A stretch of 64,000 nt of DNA from Blumeriella jaapii. Taxonomy: Eukaryota; Ascomycota; Leotiomycetes; Helotiales; Drepanopezizaceae. Positions 50,304 to 63,006 of this stretch are shown piece by piece (the stretch's first letter is position 1; every line of letters begins with the position of its first letter). The position numbers and the translations under genes were made by a program. The notes under the pieces were generated by a model. That model ran no database searches, was not told where the DNA came from, and was given only the letters and a program-made list of their open reading frames with translations. Location: the NCBI GenBank assembly GCA_009599575.1, contig VWND01000004.1, positions 674,001 to 738,000 on the forward strand. Reading direction: 5' to 3'.

Positions 50304-52547
50304 GCCGGTGACGAGTCCATCTGGACAGTGCAACGAAACGGTTGGAACAAGGGCTGGATAGTTTACGTTTTCGTCACGATTGACGAGCGGCGTTTTAACG
50401 AGAATCAAGGGTTGCATCGAGACCTTCTACCTGCAAGGATCTACCACGACGCAAATGTAGATACCATTTGTATGTTCTAGTTGCCGTCAATCGAGAGCGC
50501 AATGGGAGGTTGGTCTCTTGCCATCATCTTTCAAGCTCTCCGAGAACTCGATCTTCTGACATGCGACTTTGCAAATCCTTTGGGTTTCGTCTGACAGCAC
50601 GCATTGGCTAGTCCATCACGCACTGTACTGTCAGACGCAGCACACGCAAGAGTGGGACCATGTAAGATGGATGATTTCAACGTGAGACTGGCTTGCCTCG
50701 TTTGTTTACTTCTGAAGTACCAATCCAGCCCCAATGACTCCAGGCACCTGACATCTTGACCTCAACAGATCAGGCTCTTCCTCTTACCCTGACCAGGCTT
50801 TCTTCTCACCACTCACTCTACAGGCGCCAGCACCCACGCGCCTCTTGGGTCGGGCCGTTGCTCCTCACGCAAGGCCTGCTGTACGGCCTTGGTAGCTCCC
50901 TACTCTCCTTTCCCATCCTCAGCTCGGCACCGGAATACTTCGATGAGCGACGGGGGGAGTGCGAGTAGGCCCCCTCCTCCTCATTCGGCTGCCCATTCGC
51001 CTCGGGGTTCGAGTTCACAGACACACTTCCGACCGGCTGGCTGGGCGACGCCACTATCTGCCTTGTGGGGGTCAGGGGATTCGATGGCCGCGACCAGAGA
51101 TGGCGGAAGTGGGCGGCCTGGCATGGGGCATGATGGGAGGGGACGCCATCGACGATGTGCTCGTGTCCCGAGGCTCGGTCGTTGCGTCTGCGTCGCCAAC
51201 GCTCTCTATGGCCTCATTCCGTCGCCCGCCCGACTGGCGACTTGACACTCGACACATTTCGAGCGCTGTGCTGGTTTCCGACGGGAGGGAATCTCCTCGC
51301 CGACTCTCTGCTCGGTGGACGTTCGCCGCGCGGCCCATGGCTGTCCAGTCCAGTTCCGGTCGCACGTCTTACAGTACACACAGTATCTTCCACGTCCTCC
51401 GTCCGTACTGTGCTGCTGTGCTGTTTGTACGGTTTTTCGATGTCCCGTACCAAGCCACATACCGCACCGTGACGAAGAAAAGAAAAGAAACACGCAAGCT
51501 CTGTCCCCTCGCGGGGCACGCGCTCCACCCGCGGGCGCCGCGTCTCCCCTCCTGCGCTTTCGGCGGAATGCCATTCTCGCCATCCCTGAGGAAGCCGAGC
51601 AGTACACCGGGTCGGGCGGCGACGCTCCTCGTGTGCAGTGCACAGCGCGCGGCGCGCGTTCCAAGCATCGCGATCCTGCGGGAGCGCGACCCGGACGCAT
51701 GGCGGATTGCGGAGCCGCGCTGGCCGGGCAGGAATCAGCTATTAAAAGTGAAGCATACATACATGTGCACATACAGCACTGCACAGCACAGCATAGCACT
51801 GCACTGCACAGCATATGCAGTACTGTATAATACAGTACTGTACATCCGGAGATACATCCTGAATGTACTGTACTGGTGCGCAGGAAAACGGATCCACTTT
51901 GCCTTGTCCTGTGCTGTCCTATGCTGTGCTGTGCTGTGCTGTTCTGTCCTATGTACACATAGATATGCTTACGAGCAAGGATTTCTTCTTCTTTTTTTTT
52001 TTCCGTCCGCGGTACTGTCCGTAATGGGTCTGGGTGGTCTTGCGCACGTGCTTAGGGGGGGGGGGGGGGGGGGGGGAGAAACCACCCGGATGCTGTGTGT
52101 TGGTTGGTGGTCTCCTCCTACATTTATACTATACTGTACTGGCTGTTCTGGCTGTTCTGGCTGTTCTGGCTGTTCTGGCTGTTCTGGCTGTACGTATATG
52201 CGTGTATCGTCGCGCCGCGCCGCTGCTGGCATGCAGAACCCGACTCGGGTCAGATCACGTGCTTGATTGCCTGCTCGGTTATCTGACACGTGCTTGCGTG
52301 CTTGCTTCGTCGGGGAGAGAGAGAGATGAGATGAGATGAGAGCGGCACCACCCCTCTTTCTGGTGGGGATGCGTTTACTTGTTTGCTTGTCTGTATGTCT
52401 GTTTGCTTGTCTGTATGTCTGTTTGTCTGTTTGTTTGATTGATTATATATTTACAGTGAGATGTACTGTATGTATAGTACGTACTGAGTGAGTGAGTGAG
52501 TGAGTGAGTGAGTATATAAGTGAGTGAGTATATAAGTGAGTGTATAT

Positions 52548-52765
52548 TGTACACACTGTACACACTGTACACACTGTACACACTGTACACACTGTACACA
52601 CTGTACACACTGTACACACTGTACACACTGTACACACTGTACACATTGTACACACTGTACACACTGTACACACACTGTACACACTGTACACACTGTACAC
52701 ACTGTACACACTGTACACACTATACACACTGTACACACTGTACACACTTTACACATTATACAACT
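52548..52765. repeat. nine-base CTGTACACA tandem array
   Basis: About 23 near-perfect copies; the unit contains the palindrome TGTACA. All frames are open, giving Tyr-Thr-Leu, His-Thr-Val and Cys-Thr-His artefact peptides. Confidence 0.93.
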
Positions 52766-52920
52766 GTATGCATGCGAGGACTCGCAAAGAAGCAAAAGAA
52801 GCAAAAGAAGCAAAAGGAGCAAAAGGAGCAAGCAATGTTCGTCCATTCGTGGGGATGGATGTTCTGCTTGTGGATGGATGGATGATGCTCGCCTGCTAGC
52901 CTGCTAGCCTGCTAGCCGGC

Positions 52921-53245
52921 GAGGCAAGGGAAGGGAAAGGATGGGAAAAGATGGGATGGGAAAAGATGGGAAGGGGAAGGATGGGATGGAAAGGGAAAGG
53001 GAAAGGGAAAGGGAAAAGGGAAAGGGAAAGGGAAAGGGAAAGGGAAAGGGAAAGGGAAAGGGAAAGGGAAAGGGAAAGGGAAAGGGAAAGGGAAAGGGAA
53101 AGGGAAAGGGAAAGGGAAAGGGAAAGGGAAAGGGAAAGGGAAAGGGAAAGGGAAGGGAAGGGAAGGGAAGGGAAGGGAAGGGAAGGGAAAGGAAAGGTAG
53201 GAAGGGGAAGAGAAGGGAAAGGAAAGGTAGGAAGGGGAAGAGAAG
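52921..53245. repeat. GGGAAA polypurine array
   Basis: About 325 bp that is nearly pure purine on the plus strand. GGGAAA hexamers dominate 52990-53150, then GGGAA and GGAAAGGTA variants follow. Confidence 0.93.
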
Positions 53246-53763
53246 GAAAACTCTCCAAGAAAAAAGGACGTTTCTGATGTCAAGGCACACGATGGGATGT
53301 GGGAGATGTGACATTTCTCAGGATCTCTCAGAGACTCAACACAATAGTACGGTACATACATACATACAAACAGACAGACAGACAGACAGACCGACCGACC
53401 GAGACCGACCGACCCATGATACTCCAGGCGATGCAGCGCATCCAGCCATCCCTTCACAAACGCCGTGCTAATGCAACGAAGGAAAAAAAAGCACCAAATG
53501 CCAACTCGGGGTGGTGATCGAATCCAAAGAGGGAGTCGATCCAAAACGCCCACATCTCTCTCCCCGCCGAACCCCCCATTACGTATCCTGCCCCCTTTTT
53601 GGACGGCCCCGAACATGTCATTCATCCCTCGATCATATAATGCAATTTCGCTGGTGACAAAGGAAAATCGTGTGACCCGTGATGCAGCGCCCAATGCGCG
53701 CCGAACGTCGCCCTCGTCTTCTCACATGCCTCTAGGCCGCCGTCGCGGTATCGACGCCGAGAT

Positions 53764-54953
53764 CTAGGCCGCGTAACTGTGGCGATCCTTCTGCCCCCCG
53801 AGCAGTCGCGAGAAGATGTTGCCGCTCATGAGTCGCGCCTTCTTGGACGGCTTCTCCTCGACCACCTCCCGCTCGATCTCGTAGGGGAGCGTGGGGTGCT
53901 GGCTCGCCGGGTAGAGGACTTGGTGGTCCAGCTCGATCTGCACGATGTCGCGCACGATGGGCGCCGGGCTCTCGCCGTGGAGGCGGCAGTATTGGGCCTC
54001 CAGCTCCTCGTGGTAGCTCTCGACGCTGGAGCTGGGCGTGCCGGCGCGCGAGATCGAGTCGACGTATGACGAGGCGGAGGAGGAAAGGCCGGATTGCGTG
54101 TCGCCCGTGTGGCTGCGCGCCAGCGGGGGCACGTCGCTGGAGGAGGGCGGGGAGCCGTACTGTGAGGCGCGGGATGGGGTGCTCAGGGGCGCGACGACCA
54201 TGCCGGCCGGGTCGAGGTAGCGGCCGGCCGTGTTGATGGCGTGGAACTCGTGCTGGGGGAGCCAGTATTGACTCTCGTATCGGCGCTGCTCCTCCTCGGC
54301 CAGCAGCTCTTGTCGGGCCGCGTGCTTGCGCAGGTCCCGCTGGTGTCGCTCGTCCTGCTTCCGCAGGAGCTCGTGGCGGATGGGCTCGAGGAAGGGATCC
54401 AGGTGCTCGTACAGGTCGTCCTCGCTGACGTTGAGGTCCCAATCGAGGAGGAAGAGCAGTTGCTTCTCCATCAGGTTGACTTCGGTGGTGGAGAAGCCGA
54501 ACTTGTCCCAGCCGCGGACGTGCGTGTACTCGGCCCAGTGCTTGTTCTTGGGCGAGGAGTCGTTGAGGAACTTGGCCGAGAGGATGAGGGCGGCGAGGAA
54601 GATTCGGTGGACGGTGCATCGCAGCCCCTTGGCCACGGGCGGAAGCTTTCGCTTCAGCCGCTCGAGGTAGACCAGGGTCGTCAAGAGCGTCGGGACCTGC
54701 ACATTTGACTTTCGGACCAGGTTGGTGATGAAGCGTTCCAGCGACGGGAGGCTTGTGGTCGAGATGCTCGGATCGTGGGGAGGGTCGTCGGAGGGGAGGG
54801 GGGGGATTGATCGGGCCTCGCCGACGCTCGACGCTCGCACTGGATCACCTCCGATGCTTTGCAGGCCAGGTACTGGATCATGTCCATGTCGACCGGCATG
54901 TAGATGAAGCGCTCGAGGGCAGCCTCGTTCAGTTCTCGCGGGATGTGCACCAT
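53764..54953 (-). CDS. Pcl1/Pcl2-type (Pho80 family) cyclin
   Basis: About 371 aa in two exons, 54953-54841 and 54766-53764. The intron (donor GTGCGA at 54840, acceptor GATCCGAG at 54767) is the weakest splice call in this annotation, but a frame change is required between [14 protein letters not shown] and [15 protein letters not shown]. The start [20 protein letters not shown] is well placed. The cyclin box (about residues 55-165) is clear: [73 protein letters not shown]. The remainder is Ser/Pro-rich with a basic [18 protein letters not shown] motif at the C-terminus. By family it activates the Pho85 kinase in G1 progression and polarity; A. nidulans PclA is the comparable protein. Low-complexity GC-rich DNA flanks both sides. 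Confidence 0.88.
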
Positions 54954-57900
54954 GGTGGCAGAGTGATGGGCGTGTTGAGGAGGGGGGGTGCTGAGGTTGC
55001 TGGGTTGCTGAGTTGCTGGGTGGGTTGGGTGGGTTTGGGTCGCAAAGCTTGATCGATCGAGCGTGCGGACGGGTTGCGGACGCAGGCCAGAGCGGAGGAG
55101 ATGCGACGAGCGGCCGGGTTATAAATGCTGATAAGTGACGCTATACCGACGAGGGCAGTGACGCCGCCGTTCGTATTGTGGACGATGTTGCGGCTTGCTA
55201 TTGTGACTCGCACGCGATGGAGGCTGGCCGCCGGCGAGGCTGGGAGGGCCGAGGCTGAAGGCGCGCGCGTGGGCGGCGACGAGGCTGCGATGCGGCCGGG
55301 CGGTGACGGCCAGGGGCCACGGGCAGCAGGACCACCAAACTCCAAACACCGCGCGTCTCCGAGCAGCTTCGTCCAAGACAAGCACTTCGCCAGGGACCAG
55401 GCAGACCACACACAGCACGCGGCACCTCGGAACGTTCGACGGGCGATGGGCGACGGGCGGGCAACGATCTCGAGTGGCGACGAAGAAACGCGAGATGGAC
55501 GAGCAATGCAGAGCCAGAGATGCACGCGCGATCGAGGCACTTAAGGCCGTGGCCGGCACTCACGACGACACGCCGCGGGGGCCGGGAAGGATGATGGCCG
55601 CGGACGGCTGTGTCTGTGAAGGAGACGTCTTATCGACAAACCTTCCGATCCAGCGGGGATCCTGGCGACGAGTCTGCTGGCCGCGGGGCGCTGGGCGCTG
55701 GGAGGGGGGCGCTGGGCGCTGGGAGGGGGGAGCTGCCACGTCCAAGCTTCGCACGGTGGGTGGGTTTGGGATGCGTGTCGGCTTGATGGTGATGCGCGGG
55801 AGGCTGGAAGGCTGGGAGGGAGGATGGGAGGGATGCTGCCTCTCTTTTATTGCCCCTCGCCGGGCCGCGGACAGGAGCAAGAGCCTTCAGGATGCGCGGT
55901 GCTTGGAGCTTCGCCGGGGCGGTCCAGGATTCCAAGATGCTCCCGTCGCCGTGTGTCCAGGAGTCCAGTCCAGTCCAGTCCAGTCGTCCAGTCCTGACGG
56001 CCGCGTGCCCTGCGAAGGTCCCCTGGGTCCGTGTTGGTGGGTTTGGGTTTGGCTTTGGGGTTGGGGTTGGCGATGGCGATGGGCCCCGAGCAACACGCAA
56101 GTGCCGTTGCGCGACGACGGGTCGACGCTTCGCCGATCTTCTTCGCACGAGGCTTGGGCGTCCGAGGCTGAGGCGTGCCCGGCTCCACGGAGGGCGTGCG
56201 GGTCGATGGGCGCGAGAGCCAGTGCTCCTCGTGGCGGTCGAGGGACGGACGGCGTGCCCTGAGCCCACGCAGCGCCTGATTTGCGATCTCCCGTATCTAC
56301 AGCAGTACAGCACGGCACCGAGTCTCTCTGCCCGACCCCAGGTCGTCGACGAGATGCGCGAGCGTGAGGAGGTGGGGGGGGGGGAGCCAAGATCCAGTGA
56401 GCACGGGGCGCTGGGATGGCGGCCTTCCAGCAGTTGGCGAGGAGGAGCAGGAGGAGGATGAGGAAGAGGAGGATGAGGAAGAGGAAGAGAAGAAGAAAAA
56501 GAGGAAGAAAGAGGAAGAGGCGTGGATGGGATTGGACGTCCACGAGTCACCAGTGACTCTGCTTCTTCTCGCTCTCTTCTGGTCTGTGGTGGCCGCACCG
56601 CTCGACGGGCGTGCAGCGCGATATATGTACGGCACCGCGTCGCAGGCCAGTGCCCCAGCATGACGGTCTCCGGTTTCCAGACACGCCGTCTCGCTGGCCG
56701 CCGACGAGCTGAGCCAGGCGAGCGGGTACGCGGCGCGTCTGAGACGCGGCGTCTGGTATGTTGCGGCCCTCGCTGGCTGTGAGACGGGAGACGCTGGGAG
56801 ACGCTGGGAGACGCTGGGAGGGGGAGGCCGTGGCCGTGGCCGTGGCCGTGCTGCTGGAATGCCGACCGACCCCCTTGGGTGGCTCTCGGCGCCCCTGGGC
56901 CCGCGCGTGGATGGTTGGGATGTGGATGGTTGGATGTGGATGGATGGATGGCGGGATGGGGATGGGATGTGGATGGGATGTGGATGGGATGTGGATGGGA
57001 TGTGGATGCGGATTTGCGGATTCTGCTGGTGATGTGGATGCTGCTGGACTGGGGACTGTGGGCCAGATCTGCTGCAAGGCAGAGGCAGGTGGATACGTGG
57101 ATCTGGAGACGTGGATGGTTGGAGGGGGTGGAGGGATGGGTGAGGGATGGTCGAGGGATGGTTGGCGAGGGATGGCGAGGAGGCATGGAGCCATGGTTGG
57201 CGAGGCATGGAGACATGGCTCGACGAGCCATGGAGACATGGCTCGCCGCCGTTTCTCTCTCCTGCTCCAGTCCTGTCGCACTCCACTCCAGTCCTGTCGC
57301 AGCGACCACAGGACGTGTTTCCTACGCGCGCCGACGCTCATCCATCTCCATCCTGCGGAGGGAGGGCGACGCTGGCCTCCCGCCCGCTCGAGTCAGGCGT
57401 GGCAGGATGGCCGCGGATGCCGATGCGTGCGTGGCTGGAAGCGGTTTTTACTGTCTATACAATTTATACATTTCTTATTGATTGTACAGTGCATGATCCA
57501 GAGAGCGATCGAGACATGCGAAGCATTTCGAGGGGGGTCACATTTCACATTTCACATTTCAACACGCCTCCAGTATTTGTGTCGTTTCTGAGCCGCGACT
57601 TGTAGTCGTGTTCTGTGTGTACAGTAGTGTTCTGTGTGTACTGTTCTATGTGTACTGTTCTGTGTGTACTGTTCAGTATAAATACTGTACTGTAAGAGTA
57701 CTGTTCTATGTGTACTGTTCGGTATAAATACTGTACTGTATGAGTACTGTTCTGTATGAGTCCGTACTGTTTGAGTACTGTTCTGTACCGTGCTGTCTCT
57801 ACCCCCTCTTCCCAGAGACACCCAAAGAGCCTGCGACGGCGACGCATGTCCTCGCGTCCCGCGCCGGTCATCCATCCCCTTCCCTCAGCCATCGTCGGCA

Positions 57901-60373
57901 CCATTCGACGTTCTTGGGTCGCTCGGCGAAGGGGGCGACAGACAGACAGTACTGTACCGCACGGTGCGGTGTATACAGACAGACAGACATTCAGACATTC
58001 AGGCGCGCTTCCTTCTTGTTCTTCGCATCCACACACCACACCACCCCCATCTCCAGTCCGAAACCCACGCTCGGCCGCGGCTTCGAAGAATAGCGATCGT
58101 CGTCGGCCGCGGAATGCTGCTTCGCGATGTGCCCTACCGCGCCGTCTGTGCGGACAGTGCTTGCTTGCTCGCTCGCTCGCATCTTCTTCCAGAGCACGCG
58201 CACGCGCTGCTGATCGGCCGTGAAACTCGGGTGTGTGAGGGGGCCTGTGATCCACGGGGGGGAAACAGGGCCGTACGTACAATCCTGTACGTGTGTGTGA
58301 TGTGAATGAAGCTCGGTCGTCATCTCACCACCACCACCACCGCTCTTGTCCCGCCAATCGAGGCGGTTCGCAAGAGAGCTCATCATCACGCTGTTCGATG
58401 TTCGACGTTCTGGGGCCGTGGCCATCTCCTGCGCGCGCGCGGTGCGGGAGCAGTGAGAGACGCCAGGCCGGTGTTGGGTTTGTTGACTTACAGCACCGCA
58501 GGCCTGGCGGGGAAGCGAGGGCCGCCTAGCGAGGAATTCGCGAAAGTTGATGTCGATGTCGATGTCGATGTCGATGTCGATGTTCCAGTCCGTGGGGAGG
58601 CAGGAGATACTCGGTGCACTACGTACTACAGTACAATACCGTACCAGAACGTCTCCGGTTCCAGTCTTGTCGCATCGTACCGCGCGTCGACTCGTGCGTA
58701 CCGTATCGTACAGATACTCGCACTGCTTCATCCGCAGCGGCCTGCCGACAGGACAGATACCACACCCGCGTGCTCTCCGCGCTTGCACATGTACAGTACT
58801 GTACCTACATACAGTACCTACATCTGTGTACACAGAAACAGTACAGTACCTACAGTACATACACATACCGAACCGCTGAAACCGCATGGCACTTTGTGTT
58901 CGGTCCATATCTGCGACATCGATAAGCGCCCAATCCATGCTGTCCCTCTCGGGATCGAGGACGGACGCAAGGTACATACAGTACGGTACGGTAGCACTGT
59001 ACTGTACTGTACTGTACTGTACTGTAAGTGAGTGACTGAGTGGAGTGAGTGGCTGGCGCATGAAAACGGGGATTTGGTGCAGATGTCTTGGCCGCGCGCG
59101 CGTACAGTATACTGTCTCCCTTCCCCTATTCTCCCTTTCTCGATCACGGTGCTTGAATGGCCCTGGGTGTCGCGCTGCGCTGCATACCACCATTCCTGTC
59201 GTTTCGCATTGTCTTTTTCTCCCTCCGCCTCAGGGGGCATGTCGAATGCGGGCGTTTTCGATAGCCTGGTCCTTTGTATGGTATTGTGTTGTGGCCTCTC
59301 CCGTCCGGTCTTTCCCCCCTACAACAGTAGGTATGTATTGGCCTCGATTTACATGTGTGTTTTCCTTGCCGTCTCACTCAATATATCGGCTGCTTCGTGC
59401 CTCGTGAGAGACATCGAATATGGACCCGTTCAGCATGGCGATGTGGGAAACCGCTCGCTCGGCGACGATGTGACGACCTAGCGTATCTACAGTAACTATG
59501 TATTGTATTGCACTGTACATACTGCACATACTGTAAAACACATCTGGCTTCCGGGCTTGGGTTCGCGGGTCCGCCTCTTCGATAACAAAGCATTGAAACC
59601 TTCCGCGACGCAACCTCGGCTGAGCTCGATGCACAGAGGGGAAGATGCCATGGTTGGAATTGCTTGTGACGAGTCCGAGTCCGAGTCCGAGTCCACTGAT
59701 CGAAGGTACAGCACTGTACAGCACCATACAGCACTATACAGCACTATACAGCACTGTACAGCACTGTACTGTACTGCAGGTCGATCAAGGCCAAACATTC
59801 GCAATGTAGCGAAGCAAGCCTTGGGCTTCCAACACTTTGCCATCTCCACCATTTCACCCATGCAGTCAGAGACGCTCCCCCTAAGTTGGGTTGGCACGAG
59901 ATTGCATTAAATCACACCGGTTCCAAACATATTGATGTTTACCTAACGCCGTTAAACGCTGCTATGTGCAAAACACGCTCCATGTTTGGCATTCTCGCTT
60001 GTCCTTGTCCTCTCAAAAGAGCAGGGACGTGACCGCTCGCCAATCAGCCTCCTGCTTCACTCCACTCCGTACGATCCCCCCCCCAATCGCCGAACCATTG
60101 GCTGTCGATGTCAGCCCCTTTCAGCCGCACCCGTCTGATTTCTATATCGGTACATCGAGGGGCGCAACCCGGGCGGCAGAGGTAGCTGTCGCCGTCGGCG
60201 GCCTCTGCAATAAGATGGGATAGCCGCCTCCGACGAGACCATGATCAAGGCCAGGCCACTCGTCGGACCCGACGAGACGACTCCCCTCACCACCGCTCCA
60301 CCCAGGGTCGACGCGCATCTCGAACGGCCGACGGCGTCAGAAGCCAGGCGCGCGCGGCGGGGGCGAGCCCAAG
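54954..60373. other. repeat-rich spacer; no gene recognised
   Basis: Contains the cyclin promoter, GCTGGGCGCTGGGAGG repeats (55690-55735), A/G-rich tracts (56430-56520), GACGCTGGGA repeats (56785-56825), GGATGTGGAT repeats (56905-57010), TACTGTTCTGTGTG-type repeats (57608-57785), a GATGTC hexamer run (58548-58584), TACTG pentamers (58998-59027), GAGTCC hexamers (about 59670-59695) and CAGCACTATA repeats (59706-59775). Long minus-strand frames (559 codons at 55630-57309, 400 codons at 57991-59193) are Pro/Ser/Arg-rich products of high GC and show no domain. About 59900-60373 is likely the CorA-like gene's promoter. Confidence 0.65.
57608..57785. repeat. TACTGTTCTGTGTG-type degenerate array
   Basis: Repeats of TACTGTTCTGTGTG and GTATAAATACTGTACTG in alternation, a composite similar in style to the 846-1995 array but in the opposite orientation. 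Confidence 0.8.
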
Positions 60374-62438
60374 ATGGCCGGGCAGAAGATCTACGAGTTC
60401 TTCCGCCAGGATCTCCACAACATCGCCGCCGCCTCCTACAACCTGGGCGACGTCTACTCGCCCGAGCAGGTGAGGGACGCCCAGAAGGACTGGGACATTC
60501 TCTCGTGGGTGACACTCCGCGCGCCCTCCTTGCCGCCGCCCCGGGTACTGATGTGCACGCAGGGCCGACGCGAAAGCCGCGTACCCCTACCTCACGCATG
60601 TGAAGCTGCTCTCCAACACATGGCCGCACCTCCGGCTGCTGGCCGACTTCATGGAGGTCAGCACGACGCCGCTGCGCTGGCCCGATCTGAGCCTCAACCC
60701 GCCCGGCCGCGACCTGTCCGCCGCCCAGCGGCGCGACCGGGAGCTGGATCGGGAGGAGCGCGCCCGCCGGACCAACGTCGTGCTGCTGACCTACACGGCC
60801 TCGGGCAACGTCACGCAGACGCCGTGCCGTTCGGCGCCGGAGCTCGTGGCGGCGCTCGATCGCCATGAGCCGACCAGGTTTCGCCAGCCAGCGGGCGACG
60901 AGCACGAGTCGGTCGCGAGTCACAGGGAAGAGGGCGACGACGGCGACGGCGACGGCCACGGCGACGGCGACGGCCATAGCCCGGACGCGGCGACCAAGAT
61001 CCGCGTGGTACAGGCCGACGAAAGCGCGAGCGAAAGCGAAGGTGAAGGCGAAGGCGAAGATCCGAGTGACGGCACCGATCGCGACGACGACGAGCCTGCC
61101 GAGCTGGGAAGCGAGGCGCGCGGCCAGGGGGACGACGAGGCCATCAGCTTCCGGCTCTACGTGGTGGAGGACCTCTCCCGAGATGTCATCGAAGCGCTCG
61201 GCTCGCGCCTGGACATCGAGCCCGCCTTCTTCCGCGAACACATCGTCGACTACGCGTGGTGCAACGTCCGCGACCGATGGCAGGACCCGCCGGGCCTGCG
61301 CAGCGCCGACGCGCACCGGCGATGGGTCCAGCTGAAGTTCGTGAACGCGCGATACTACAAGACGGCCGAGGCCTTCACCGACGCCGTCGAGGAGGCGAAG
61401 CGGTTCAACGTCAGCCGGAGACCCGACGACGACGCCAACAACACGGCGCTGCTGGATGACAAGGAGGCCAAGGTCGGCCTCATGAGGACGCGCGCGAGCT
61501 TCTGGCGGCGGGAGCCGGAAGGGGGCAAGAGCGCCGTTGGTGAGTTTGTTGACAAGCCCTCGCTTGTGGCCTCCCCTCCCCCGAAAGGCCGCCGACACTC
61601 ACACCCCCTCGCAGGCGTTCTGCTTCTCGACCCGACCGTGCAAGCCGGCACGCCCCTGTGGTACGGCTACCGGAACTGGGAGCCGACGCCCAGCATCTAC
61701 CACTCGCCGACGATCCCGGCGCCGCCGCCGCGCGACTCGATCTTCCACGACTTCCTCCACTGGGCCAGCAAGCCGCCCGCGGCCGGGAGCCCCGACCCCC
61801 GGCTCCCCATCCACCCGCTGCTGCAGCTCGTCTGCTCCGAATGGCTGAACATGGCCGACTACATCCGGACCCGCGTCGGCCAGATCGAGTGGGAGGTGTC
61901 GTTCCCGGAGCACTTCCTGGTCAAGGGCAGCGGCATCGACGAGGCCCTCAAGAAGCTGCACGTCTGGCGCCGGCTGGTGCCCCTGTACCGCGAGATGCTG
62001 ACGGACACGCAGCAGCAGCAGGTGTTCCGGGCGGGCGGGCCGGCGCCGGCGGCGGCGGCGGCGATCGGCGCCGACTTCGCGCGCGCCCTGTCCTACATGG
62101 AGGAGTACCAGTCGCGCATCGACCGGCTGACGTCGGTGGTGACGGCCATCATCTCGATCGAGGACTCGCGGCGCTCGCGCGAGGACAACCGCAACGTGGC
62201 GCGCCTCACCTGGCTGGCGACGTTCTTCGTGCCGCTGAGCTACATCGCGAGCCTCTTCAGCATGCAGCAGGACGTCGGCGTCCTGCGCGCCACCATGCGC
62301 ACCTACGTCGCCACCGCCGTGCCCGTCACCCTGGCCGCCCTGGGCCTGGCCTGGGTGCTGACCCTGCCGCAGGTGCTGGCCTTCACCCGCGCCCTGAGCC
62401 AGAACCTCAAGGCCCGCCTGCGGAGGAAGGAGGCCTAG
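60374..62438 (+). CDS. CorA-like Mg2+ transporter family protein
   Basis: Exons 60374-60504, 60563-61539 and 61615-62438 give 643 aa; introns are GT-AG (58 and 75 bp). Start MAGQKIYEFFRQDLHNIAAA; intron 1 joins QKDWDILS to ADAKAAYPYLTHVKLLSNTW. A Gly/Asp/His-rich insert (about 155-195) and a Glu/Ser-rich segment (about 195-230) interrupt the N-terminal domain, which continues with ISFRLYVVEDLSRDVIEAL. The helical stalk (about 490-560) contains ALSYMEEYQSRIDRLTSVV and LAALARGQ-like basic residues. Two C-terminal membrane helices (about 570-590 and 600-620): LTWLATFFVPLSYIASLFSM and TAVPVTLAALGLAWVLTLP. The loop between them, where CorA channels carry GMN, reads FSMQQD. By family it would move divalent cations; because GMN is not preserved, transport is only inferred. 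Confidence 0.85.
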
Positions 62439-62575
62439 TTGGTGTGCGGGTGGCCGGCGCGAGGACGGCCGTGGTGTGCTGGTGTGCTGGTGCTGGTGGT
62501 GGAGTGGGGTAATGTGTAGAGTGCAGACGGACGATGGCCGGTGTATGTATAGCGATTCTATGCCACGGGCAGGCG

Positions 62576-62614
<39 letters not shown>

Positions 62615-63006
62615 GCCTCCTCGCCTGTGGGATCTGGCGTACATAAGATGGCGTTCCGCTGTGGACGGTGACGGATTTGCCGCCATGGCGATGCGTAGAA
62701 TCGAGGCAGCTGCGTACAGTACCCTGCCTTATGTCCGGTCGGGTCGCTCGCTTATGTAGTCAACACCGACAGAGGCGAGAAATAAATCGAGAAGGCACCT
62801 AGAAAGCAACCGAGAGGGCACTCGCTACGCAAAGCAAGGGGGGAGGGACAATCATTACGAGAGATCGATAGTTTGCCAGACTATACCTACGCCGGGTATC
62901 TCACACCTCGTTCGCGCTGCGACCCCCTTTCTACAGGCTGAATACATAAGATAAGCAAGATGGTCCATATCCCTCTCCCTGACTCCCGCATTGAAAGAGT
63001 GAGCAA
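62439..63006. other. convergent spacer with GA microsatellite
   Basis: 568 bp between two convergent stop codons. A GA dinucleotide run lies at about 62581-62608. No gene is seen. Confidence 0.65.
62581..62608. repeat. GA dinucleotide run
   Basis: About 13 GA units in the presumed 3' UTR of the CorA-like gene. Confidence 0.9.

Larger units (their letters stand above)
50304..53763. other. repeat-rich spacer; no gene recognised
   Basis: 50304-50800 may contain the sec3 3' UTR. From about 51350 onward are TACTG/GCACAGCA runs, a 22-G run (52055-52076), a nine-base CTGTTCTGG run (52140-52193), GAGT tetramers (52487-52545), a nine-base CTGTACACA array (52548-52765), an AAAGAAGC run (52782-52830), a GGGAAA array (52921-53245) and ACAG/CGAC runs (53358-53412). 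The 435-codon frame at 50959-52266 runs into the repeats and has no recognisable domain. Confidence 0.7.

Noticed and set aside
50959..52266. 435-codon plus-strand frame
   Set aside because: Enters microsatellites and the 22-G run; no recognisable family.
55630..57309. 559-codon minus-strand frame
   Set aside because: Pro/Ser/Arg/His-rich, crosses several tandem repeats, and overlapping frames are equally open; no domain seen.
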